NCBI RefSeq assembly: GCF_035083965.1
Contig: NC_089724.1
Span: forward strand, 30,588,435 to 30,652,434
Direction: 5' to 3'
Source: Branchiostoma lanceolatum
Taxonomy: Eukaryota; Chordata; Leptocardii; Amphioxiformes; Branchiostomatidae
DNA length: 64,000 nucleotides
Position numbers and translations under genes: made by a program. Shown here one piece after another: positions 38,387 through 49,300 of the stretch. Each line of letters begins with the position of its first letter. The stretch's first letter is position 1. The notes under the pieces are model-generated. The model did not search any database. It had not been told where the DNA came from and saw only the letters and a list, made by a program, of their open reading frames with translations.

Positions 38387-38699
38387 TAGCCTCCGTTGCA
38401 GGCTTCTCCCACCGGCGATTTTTCAACTTATCGGGCCAGATTCTTTGGCTGGGCGGCCGTATCTCCTTTGAGACCGTATCTGCTTGAGGCCCCGTATCTG
38501 CTTGAGGCCCTGTATCTGCTTGAGACCCCGTATCTGCTTGGGATCCCGTATCTGCTTGAGGCCCCGTATCTGCTTGGGATCCTGTATCCCAAGCAGATAC
38601 GGGGCCTCAAGCAGATACGGTCTCCAAGCAGATACGGCCGCCCAGCCAAAGAATCTGACCCGATAAGTTAGGGGTGGGGGAAGCCTGCAACGGAGGTTA
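38387..38699. mobile_element. Foldback miniature transposon with 9-bp target duplication
   Basis: This 313-bp element is one large imperfect palindrome. Its ends are TAGCCTCCGTTGCAGGC and, inverted, TAACCTCCGTTGCAGGC. It is flanked by the perfect 9-bp direct repeat ACTCTCTTG at 38378-38386 and 38700-38708, the expected target-site duplication. The arms also share GATTCTTTGGCTGGGCGGCC. The interior is an 18-bp tandem repeat (core CCCCGTATCTGCTTGAGG), about six copies one way and then copies in inverse order. There is no transposase. A 9-bp duplication fits Mutator-like elements, but the superfamily is inferred only. Confidence 0.85.
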
Positions 38700-39132
38700 A
38701 CTCTCTTGGTGAAAAATGAAGCATCACCAGAAAAAGTTAAAGGATACGGTTCAGTGCACTCTTACTCAGAGGTATAACAGATGCTAGATAAGTACATAGC
38801 ACTGGTAGGTCATTTGCATATTTGGTGACTGCCATATGCATGCCAGACACCACTAAACAGTTGTGGGATCGGCTGCAGTGCAGGGAAGACGCCCTCTTCA
38901 ACTGTGCAGACTGAAGGTAGGATGTTTTATGTCATGCCTGGGCCTTGTATCACACGGGCTTCCATAGAATATTTCGCATGCATTTCGAGCGCGACGGTTG
39001 CGCCGCCGTCGTGAATTCGAATACCGGGTTCGGAGGTTGGAATCAATGTTGTTACAATTTTTTGTTCGAGGACACAAAACTCTATCAACCTCTGGCGCAT
39101 TCCGCATTGAAATGTGCTTTTTTTTTTATGGG

Positions 39133-39236
39133 TATGACATAAATAATACAACACGGTGTATTCCGCATCACCCTCGGTCCCAGCCCTCCCACGGGTCGGG
39201 TGATACCCCGTGTTGTATTCTATATTTATATGACTT
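39133..39236. repeat. Hairpin repeat of about 100 bp
   Basis: Inverted arms ATACAACACGGTGTAT and ATACCCCGTGTTGTAT lie around a GC-rich loop containing CGGTCCCAGCCCTCCCACG. The outer parts also pair as A/T-rich sequence. A miniature inverted-repeat transposon is likely. Confidence 0.6.
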
Positions 39237-39365
39237 GATATAATGAAATGGTCATATAATGAAATGGTGATAACGCAAATCATAAACTTATTTGCATAAT
39301 CAATGGGGGCATTTTATAAACCCACTCCCGGTACGACAGTTAAAAAATGCAACATATATACGGTA
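39237..39365. repeat. Interspersed repeat shared with the 58.0-58.2 kb region
   Basis: It shares a TGATATAATGAAATG-like start, CATAATCAATGG, a stretch around TATAAACCCAC, GGTACGACAGTT and TAAAATGC with about 58035-58150. The two copies are on the same strand and clearly diverged. Non-coding. Confidence 0.55.
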
Positions 39366-39684
39366 CCTCCGTCTTGGACTTAACTAGCAGTATAACAATG
39401 TAGCATTAAATGCAGACTCACGTATTTAGCGTCGTTTTGCAATATGTACCTATTTTTTTAACGTGATGGGGTATAGCGTGCAACTTTAACCTGAGTTCTC
39501 AATTCCATTCTGTTCATACTTATCTACCATTCATGCCATACCAATCATGTATCCGAAGTAATCTTAATATCTTTTCTAACCCTTTCTAAATGTATCAAAG
39601 TCAGAAACAATGCTCATTTTAGATCGGATAGCTCTACTTTTGAAGTGGAGTACTCTGATATCTTAGCGGCCGGACATAAGGATT

Positions 39685-40266
39685 GTGCAGTCTAGAGACC
39701 CCAGAAACGAGACAAAGTTCACTAAGAGTTATCAGAAATTTACTGTAAACACTGACAAATACCAAAGTGTCTGTGAAGTTATGCTTTCCGACAGTCTCAG
39801 CCATGGATCACTGTCGCTATACACTGGTCACAATTGTTTGTGGCATTCTTCACTGGCGACACTTTTGTACCTGTCTTACCAAAGTTTAGTTACGCATCAC
39901 GGCGGTAACACCATTTGTAAGATACACACTACCCGAATTCTCAGTCATCAACCAATGTCTCTAGACACTGGTTGGACTGGTCTGTCCCATTCTTCGCTGA
40001 CACCACTTATGTACCTGTCTAAGACAAGTTTAGTTACGCATCAGGGCTGTAACACCATGTATCAAAACTGTTGTTTGAAGGGTTTACGGAAAAAAACTTG
40101 GCTGTCGACTTGGCCTGTCTATCTGGCCTGTTTAGTTGGGCTGACTATCGTGTCAGGCTATAGTAGACAGCCCGGCCTTTTCGGTAAACCCTTGTTTGAA
40201 TGCAGATTGCGTGATGTAGCCTTACCCTTGGTGTGCCTTGTTGATTTTCGCCAGGCCGAAGTGTGA
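39685..40266 (+). other. Uncharacterised 193-codon open frame, probably 5' flank of the protease gene
   Basis: This long open frame ends 2 nt before the ATG of the next gene's signal-peptide exon. It contains a tandem duplication of 144 bp (39796 and 39940, unit of 48 codons) that keeps the frame; both copies carry S-L-V-T-H and YLS motifs. The protein is rich in Ser, Leu, Thr and His, and I recognise no domain. Frame retention is expected from a 144-bp step alone, so coding is not shown. It more likely represents promoter or 5' UTR sequence. Confidence 0.3.
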
Positions 40267-40268
40267 GG

Positions 40269-40337
40269 ATGACTGCAAACCGCCATCTGGTCTTGCTCAG
40301 CCTTATTCTTGGCTCCGTGTTAGCATTCCAAACGCAG
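40269..40337 (+). CDS. Exon 1: signal peptide
   Basis: 23 codons, MTANRHLVLLSLILGSVLAF-QTQ, then GTTTGT. It has a basic start, a Leu-rich core (LVLLSLILG) and a small-residue cleavage zone near SVLA, the classic secretory signal pattern. The intron that follows is phase 0 and hosts a 1.3-kb miniature transposon. Confidence 0.75.
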
Positions 40338-43300
40338 GTTTGTCTTTTGATAGTTTTTCACATACATCACACACGATAAAGCCCCCGTAACAAATCAAGA
40401 AATTAGCTCGGCCGACTTGTCGGCGTGCTCCAAATGGCGATTTTCGGGCGAAGTACGACCGACGTCCTGCCGATTCTACGGGCTTCGGGCGAATTTTCGG
40501 AGCTCGGCCGACGTTCGCGTGTCACTGGAAGCTGCGCTTAAATTCAGCGAGGCCTCGGCGACGATTTTTGAACTCGCACAGCTCGTCAACAGTTTGCCCG
40601 TAGCTCGCCCGAGCAACGCCCAGCGCTCGGCCAATATTCGGGCGGGCATCCGAGGATTTTAGACCCGATTTTTGATCGGTCGGAGGTCGCCCGAACTCTT
40701 CGGCCTCGTGCGAGCCTCGCACGGGCCTTGAACAATAATCGGACGACCGTCGTCGGTGTTCCGGCCGACTCATGAAAAGTAAGGCGTGCTTCGGGCGAGC
40801 GTTGTGCAGGTGTTGATGGGAGCTTGGACGGGCCTCGGCCGAACTCCTTCTTGTTTATAGATAAAAGGAAACGACAGTTTGGTTTATAACATAAGATGAT
40901 AAATGATACTGTAATATTAACTAATACGAATTTCAACTTGTCGAAGAATGCTGCCAAACTTTTCTAATGAAAGACAATTCAATGCAAAGTTACATTTTCA
41001 TTAAAAAAAAAATTATAAATAAAATGTTGACACCGAAGACAATGCTTCTTGTTTCAATTTGTATATTAATGAACTGGGGCTTGACTTTTGAGGTTTGACT
41101 TCACTTCCTGAGTTTTTTCTCCACAAAATGACTAGTTGAAAGTCCACTGAGTCATTATAGATCTATGTTTGTCTGCCGAGGCACGCCCAGGCGTCGGCAG
41201 GGCGTCGATAGGCTTGTCAACGGTCGGTCGAAGCTCGGACGGCGTTCGCCCGAGCTTCGGTCGATTTCTAATTGGTGAAAATTTTTGGATCGGGGTTAAA
41301 CGACTGATCTGTTGACTTTGTGGCTCCTGCACTTGTATTTTGATTGGTCTATAACAAAATTCCTCTTTATGTGATTATTTTCAGTGTGCCCACCTACTTC
41401 ACTTGTGCCCTACAGATTTGCCACAACTCAGAAAGTAAAGTTGGTCCAAATTTGAGATTGTTACCAGGCCATTTGATCCTGACTTCGTCCGTGTCCAAGA
41501 GATGGTACCGTCTTATGTGGGATTTATGATTATTAGCGTTCGACGGACGTCGCCCGAGCTCTGTTCAATTTGTGACGGGGCAGGTTTTCAGTGAAAAATA
41601 CGGTCGACGCTCGGGCGAATTTGAAATTCGGCGAGCTTCCGGCGATCTACAAAATCGGCCGATGCTCGCATGAATTGTGACGCCGGCTTCAGGACATCGA
41701 TTATCATTCAGTTCGACAAGAACCCGCAACTTTTGTACGTCAAAAATGTGTGGAATTTTCATGCAGGTACGAATGGTACGCCAAATAGTAGTTACTCAAG
41801 CCACTGGATATGATTTTTGAGTGGTGCACTTTCTCACAGGTTCTCTTGCACAATGTATACTAATCTAGACGTTGTTGCACAGAATATCCAATAGGTGTTG
41901 TGAAAAACGAGAAATCAGACACTGTGATGCCCCAAACTATAACTTACAACATATACAAGTATTAGATACTACATCGTGCATGGCAACAAGCTCTAGTCGA
42001 AAAACCATGCTGTATCAGAACAAGTTTGTCAGCACCATAGAAGTTGAGTTTATTCACCAAGACGTGACATGTTGTTATGCTTATTGTTTAGGGTTTGTAC
42101 CGAGGGGACTCTGAGGTTGATGGAATACTGCAGATTCGCCTCAAGAGATCCGAAAACTTGGAGGAAATCGTCGAGGAGCTGATAGAACTGCTAGAGAACA
42201 GAGAGTCAAAATCACAGGTTAGCAGTAAACAATATTATCTAACCGTTTTGTCAAACATCTGATTAGCACTGCTACCTCTTCTGTAAGGTGTTGGTGGTGA
42301 CTGATTGGTTGGTCTGTCGGTTGTTTGGTTCAAATTAAACTTCGGCTAATTTAACTGTGTCGTCAAGAATTCCGATACCGTGCAACTAATTAACATACTT
42401 TTACGATTTCTTTCAGGATGATAGAATGGTTATGGCTGAATCGGACAACCCAACTGTAGATTGGATGAAAGATGAGAGGTCAGAGTGTTCCAGTCGGGCC
42501 ATTCCGGACGAAGACAACCTGATGGACGAAGACATGCGATGGTGTGAGAGCGATGGGGAAGGACCTGCTCCAAATCAACTGAAGAAGGTACATGTATACA
42601 AGCAACTGGATAGATTTTGCAACCGGTAAGACGTTTCAGATAGCATTGAATTTCACTATCTTTCGTCAGTGACTCCGGATGCTTTCTGAAACGTCTGAAC
42701 GTTTCCAAAATCTATCTAGTAACCTTTGTATTGCGCACCTCACTACTTGGGTGTCTAACTTTCATCATTCTATCAACTTAATGTTACATGAATGATCTAG
42801 AGTTATTGGTGGCTCTAGTAGCTCAGGACAGCTAGAGCTCTTATTCGTTGATCAGAGCTTTTTTTCTCCAAATATTTCAGAACCATTTTATAAATTTTGT
42901 TTATTGTTGGTTAATCTGTGTTGGTGTTGTGCTCGTTTACAAAATGATTAGAAACATAACGGCTGAGACATATTAGCCTAGAGTCCAACCATGCTAGCTT
43001 TGGTCAGCTCCCAACGTCGCTAGCCTATAGTTTCAGCGGACCAGAGCTAAGGCTAGCGACTTTGGGAGCGGGCCAAAGCTAGCATGGCTGGACTCCAGGC
43101 TAGAGACATATTGATTTTCTTGTTGTTGTGCTACAGGGATTGTCGGAGCGCCGCGCGATTATTCCTGGGTGGAACGACAAGTCCCGCTGTGACCACCACG
43201 AGTGTTTCAATGACCCTTCTGGGCATCATCACAAATATCTACAGCTTCTTACAAGGACACCGTTGAACAGCAAATGTTCAAGTTCTGGTCTTTTGTACAC

Positions 43301-46300
43301 ACTAATGCTGAATCGAATGAGTAACATGAAATTTGTTACGATCTTCATTTCTTCAAATTCATAACATGGGATGTGATTGATATGTTCGTCTTCTGCAGTA
43401 GTTTAATTCAATTAAATTCTAGGAGGACATAAGCCTTGCTTTGTACAAATAGCTAGATACATCAAAAAAATTTTTAGACCTTAGAACCTGAACCAGAAGT
43501 GTAAACGATAGTAAAAGCCTAGAGTCCAACCATGCTAGCTTTGGTCAGCTCCCAACGTCGCTAGCCTATAGTTTCAGCGGACCAGAGCTAAGGCTAGCGA
43601 CTTTGGGAGCGGGCCAAAGCTAGCATGGCTGGACTCCAGGCTAGAGACATATTGATTTTCTTGTTGTTGTGCTACAGGGATTGTCGGAGCGCCGCGCGAT
43701 TATTCCTGGGTGGAACGACAAGTCCCGCTGTGACCACCACGAGTGTTTCAAAGATCTTAAGGTTAGTTAACACTAAAGATATATTGCAGATCAGCCAGAA
43801 ACCACTGCGAGAATCCATAAAGATATATAGAGCGGTTGAAACTCTGAGGAAATGTGACCACTGAGACCAGACAAGTTACCACCAGGGCACATACGTCGTA
43901 CGATCATCGTACGATCGCAAACTGATGGCATTCTTGGGATAGTCGTGCATGTTTCCTGCAAGATTCAGCATTTTTAGTAAATTAATTGTTGCACTCTGCT
44001 TAGGGGTTAGCACGATTACATCCACATTTCAGTTATTCTTGTTTTTTTATCTCCATTAAAAATGGAGATATAGTTTTGGGTGTGTCTGTCTGTCTGTCTG
44101 TCTGTTTGTGTTTCCGCATTACTGTAGTCAGCATGACTCAAAAACCTGTTGATGGATTACGATGATATTTGGTATGTGGGCGGGTGTTATGAAGCAGATT
44201 TTCAAGGTCGATTTTGGGCCCCCTGGTATGTGACCTTGGTACTACAGCAGCACTTCCGTTTTTGTATCTTTTGACTTGGACGTGCTATGACAGATAGCTT
44301 GTGATGTAGTAAAGAAGTGGTGTAGGTTTAGGCCCCCTAGCAGCTTGTTTGTTTGAGTTTTTTTTGTATCCCGTCTAGACTTGGCCGGCTGTTCCCTACT
44401 ACCTTCTGAATGATGCCAACTTCCTTAAGCCGGCGTCACAATTCATGCGAGCGTCGGCCGACTTTGTAGATCGCCCGAAGCTCGCCGAATTTCAAAATCG
44501 CCCGAGCGTCGACCGTATTTTCCAATTAAAATCTTGGGCAACGTCCGTCGAACACTAAAAACTAAAAATCCCCCATGAGATCGTACCATCTCTTGGACAT
44601 GGACGAAGTCAGAATCGACTAACCTGATAAAAGGCCAATAGTTGGATCAAGTTTTATTTCTAAAAATCGCCCGAAGCCCGCGTAATCGACAGGACGTCGG
44701 CCGTACTTCGGCCGAAAATGCAAATTTGAAGCTCGCCAACAGGTCGGCCGAGCTGAATTTCTTATTTGTGACGGGGGCTTTATAACATGGCCAACGAGGT
44801 ATCTCAGAGTGTTCTACATCTTCAACTACAACTTCGTAAGTTCCATATTTCTTGAACTCGATGTGTAAGTATTAAGCATCCACCTTCCAATACCATGCCC
44901 AAGACACGAAGTATTGACTCACTGCCCCTAAGGCGTCAGGCGATGAGACATTTACTTTACCTTACAATTGTGCAGTCAAGCGATGACATGTGCGTGCAAG
45001 GGTGCTATTACATATGTTATCTCGGATCGTGCTGTTTTGTCACCCGATAAACTATCGGTTCTGGCCATTGTACGGCATTGTTTTGTGTCAACATTTGTGT
45101 AAAAAAACTACAATCTTTAGTTTTGTGTGACGCCTTCGAATAACCGAATGCACAAGAAGGTCCGGGTCCTATAATTCCTTCGGGTCGAGCTGTTTTGTCA
45201 ACACAGCATACACAATAAATTCTAGGTTCGGGCCATTGTACGGCACTGTTAACTAACGTCTGTTTTGTGTCATTTATTATATGTGTGAAAAGACTATCTT
45301 CTGCGTTCTACCCGAATCCACAGTAAGATCTGGGCCCCTTCTGGGTGTTTCAAACATCTGACGAGGATGTTGATGCACCTTGTACGCTGATCTATGTTTT
45401 GTACGGGCTATTATGATAGATGCAACACTTGGATGTTGTTACTACCAACACTTTCAATGTGCTTTAGGCTGTTAAAAGATTCCAGAAAAAATTATTTTCC
45501 AAGTAATTGTGGGTCAGTGTAGATAATCTACAATGTTTGTATTTCATTATGCATTCATGTTGCAAATGTGCAATAACAAAATTGTAGGCATTGAAGTTGT
45601 ACGAAATGCTGTACGAAATATTGTTAATCTATGTTTTTCCACACTCACAGTACAATATGATGGACAAGAACATATCAGCAATAGAGGACTACGCAACGGA
45701 GGCTGTTTCAATCTTCGACAAGGTACATTTAGTCAAGCATGATAAAGAGGTGTTTTAAAAGGTATAACGTGAGTTTTCTGTCACGGAGTTTCAATGACAA
45801 TGGGGATGACTATATACTGTGTTAAACACTACTTCTGAAATGACCCTTCTGGGCATCATCACAAATATCTACAGCTTCTTACAAGGACACCGTTGAACAG
45901 CAAATGTTCAAGTTCTGGTCTTTTGTACACACTAATGCTGAATCGAATGAGTAACATGAAATTTGTTACGATCTTCATTTCTTCAAATTCATAACATGGG
46001 ATGTGATTGATATGTTCGTCTTCTGCAGTAGTTTAATTCAATTAAATTCTAGGAGGACATAAGCCTTGCTTTGTACAAATAGCTAGATACATCAAAAAAA
46101 TTTTTAGACCTTAGAACCTGAACCAGAAGTGTAAACGATAGTAAAATCATTATGTTAAACTCAACATGTTGATTTCTTCATATACACACACGTAGTTTGC
46201 TTCATTTGTCTCCACTTGTTTGTCTTATGCATGCATATGATACTTGTAACGTAACATGACCTATTTACGTGCAGAACCTATTTACGTCCGGTTTGGCTCA

Positions 46301-49300
46301 TGTCCACATGTCGCGGTGTATTATGCCAAAGCCTGTTCTCATGAGCAATAAAGAACATCATAAGTATGATCCTTAGCCATCTCTTTAATTCTTGCACAGC
46401 AAAACATAATGGCCATGCGTTTACCACGTGAACGCCACGTGCCGCGCATGTGGGGGAAATTTACAGATAAACATTGTTTTTTTCCATCGCGTCAAGCAAG
46501 TGGCCGGACAGACATAGTGATTTTACTATCATTTGTCTGCAGACTACTTTGGACAGTTACTGTGCATTTTTTTCTGGTCTATGTTCTTCAAGCATAGCGC
46601 TAGAAGGGAAAAGATTCAGAAGTGGACGATAATGGGTTACCCTAGCACAATTCTTCATCATATACCTCAGTATAAATACATGCTCATACGGCGTTAAACA
46701 GGCGGAGAAAAACTTACAGACCATGCATTTTCTTTTTAGAAGAGCTGATATTTCTGCCCATGGGTTTGAACTTTGGCTCTGTCCGCGCGGTTTTAAGATA
46801 AATACGTTTTGAATAAATCGGACGTTAATTGGTCATGTTACGTTAGAAGACCTTGCAAAAATGTCTGTGCTTTTGGTTGTGTCATCCAAATATGAATCTG
46901 CTATGACCCGGCCATTTACAAAGCTCATTCAATTACTTTAATCCTCTTCTTGTCTTCAACACAGGCGTATAAGATGATCAACTTCCGCGTGCTGCTAGTC
47001 GGGGTGAAGGTTTTGACGGAGCGTTGGCCGGGAGAAGACCCAAAACCAAGCTACGCCAATTATCTGAAACCAAAAGTACGAGAGTACATATGGAACACCA
47101 TCAGGCCCCAGGCGACTTTCCACACTGCTGTTTACGTGGCGTAGGTATTTCTTGAAGTCTTATTACAATTTGCCATATCATCCTCAGGTACCCGTATGTA
47201 CAGAAGCAAAGTTTCCAGCCAAGTAGACTAATCCCTTTTGAGCTCTTTTTCTGGCATAGGCCACGGCTTCAATACATTCATCTTCTGTATAGTATAGTAT
47301 GAGCCTGCTATAAAAAGGATTGTGCGCACCCTCCTATCCGTGCACATCCTTACATAGACTTCATTATAATGTCTCAAAATGGTGACTTTGTCCTTTTCAG
47401 TGGTCCTCCACACTGGGACGCAGGGTACGCCGGAGCCGGTATATGTCATCTCTGTAAAGTTAACGGAATGAACGATTTTCCCTTTGTGATGGCGGTAAGT
47501 TTTCACTTAAGACAAATTCAATGCAAAGCCTAACAACGGAGCGAGTTGAACAACTTTTTCGTACGAACAGCAGCCTTGACCTTCCGATTATTGAGAATGC
47601 ATCTTCTTTTCTCTTTAGAATCAACAGGTAATCTAAACAAGCAGTTGATTGCTCATCATGAGGTAGATCTAACATATTAGAGCTACCAAATCATATGGCT
47701 TTTTCCTTTATCCAAAACAGAAGACTTCCAAACATTTCACTGTTTTCATACAGGCCGAAGACAGCAAAAGACCTGCAGATCACTACTGGAACGCGCACGA
47801 GATTGGTCATGAGTTTCGCAATGGTCACAATTTTGGTGAGTGCACAACTCTTAAATTAGCATTGCAAACGCTGTGTGACTTTAAGACAAGTAGATATCAT
47901 ATTTCACATCAAATTTCATCTGATGAACGGATAACTAAGACTAAGAGAAGATAAAAGTTTTTCTATCTTTTCAAAGTAACCGTATTACGACTCCCCATGT
48001 ACATATCGTCTACAGTTGTATTCATCGATGTTTCTAAATTAGATCCTAGCGACGGCGGAAGTTCCATCTGTCCAGCAAAGCGACTATTCGGCACTAAATG
48101 TGTGATGGGAGGAAACAGGTTAGTACTGCTAGTAGAGTCTATCTGGTGCTACTAGGAGTCTACAAATTTCTGGACAGAACAGAAATTGGTTTTATTTATC
48201 ATCATTGTCCTGCTGTTGTTGTCACAATTCTTGATCCGCTATTTTGTACAAACCATACGATAAAAACTTCTGAATGTTTCTCTCAGTTATCCAACGACCT
48301 TCAGCAGTACGTTCCTGGACAAGATCAGGGCAACTGACTACAGCTGCATGGCAGACAAGCCGCCACAGGTGCAGAGTCATTCCATCTTTGCTACCATATC
48401 CGATACTTCTCAACGTCTGTTTATGATTTTCATTGCGAATGTCACCTTTACAGTTTACTGGACAAAAGTTAACAATGTTGAGCTCTCAAGATTACATTAT
48501 CCATCGCTATTCATGTACCTTTAGTTACTGTCCTGTACGTTGCATGATTTGGAAACCTGGCCAAATTCGTCGTTCGATCAAAAATTGAGGGTATTCTGGA
48601 GATAGCACGGAAAGTTAGTCATATGTCGTACAATTAAAGTCCAGCTGTCTTGTTAAGGAAAAAGCTGTCTAGGATCTTTGTCGTTAGCTGGTTCTGGTAC
48701 AACCTCGACTTAAAAATCGCACGACAGCCCTGTAAGATATGATAGGGTAGAAAAAAACACGCGCGACCCTTTGTTAATTATCAAATCGGGCAGCAATTTA
48801 GTGATCAGCACATGTGGCTGCTCATCGACTGTGTGACAGAGGCGTCAGGGCTCGAAATATTGGGTGCATGTGAACCTTTGTGCACCCAAAATTGGAGCTG
48901 TGCACCTGACTGTGGGTACACCGGTGCACCTAGATATTTTGCAGGCTATAGGATAAAGGTATTATAATTGTACACTAGTATGCAAAATATTCTTGAAATG
49001 AAAGTATCTTTGTTGTGCTTTAATTCATTTGATGTATTACTTGTTTCAAATTTTAGAGTTAGCAACAGAATTACGGATTGAAGTTCTAAGAGAGGCAGTA
49101 ACGTTAAATTCTGTACTTATGCTTTGCTGACATTCAACTTTGCTGACGTGCACCTAATTTGTTGTTGTTGGGTGCACCACCAGTGCACCTACTGTATTTC
49201 CAAAAATGAATTTCGAGCCGTAACAACCGCGCCAAGCAGGGCGTTCCACTCGGGTATGGTGCGGGGGAAGTATGAATATTTGTAAGAGTCTGTTCGGGCG

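Larger units (their letters stand above)
42975..46146. repeat. Tandem duplication with internal deletion (pattern A-B-A-u-B)
   Basis: Block A (42975-43208) is repeated at 43518-43749, and block B (about 43207-43516) is repeated at about 45841-46146, apparently without differences. Between the second A and second B lies a unique 2.1-kb stretch (u) that is missing between the first A and B. The junction shows only a 2-nt overlap (AA), which fits deletion by end joining after a tandem duplication. The left edge coincides with the left tip of the hairpin element. Joining of two haplotypes by the assembler would give the same picture. Confidence 0.75.

Noticed and set aside
38396-38671. Open frames with PYLLEA or ICLRPR repeats
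   Set aside because: They are translations of the 18-bp minisatellite in the foldback element; a length divisible by three keeps all frames open.
47796-47835. Idea that the zinc motif arose from an 18-bp tandem duplication (GHEFRN/GHNFDP)
   Set aside because: The similarity is weak, and the motif already has normal metzincin spacing without assuming a duplication.
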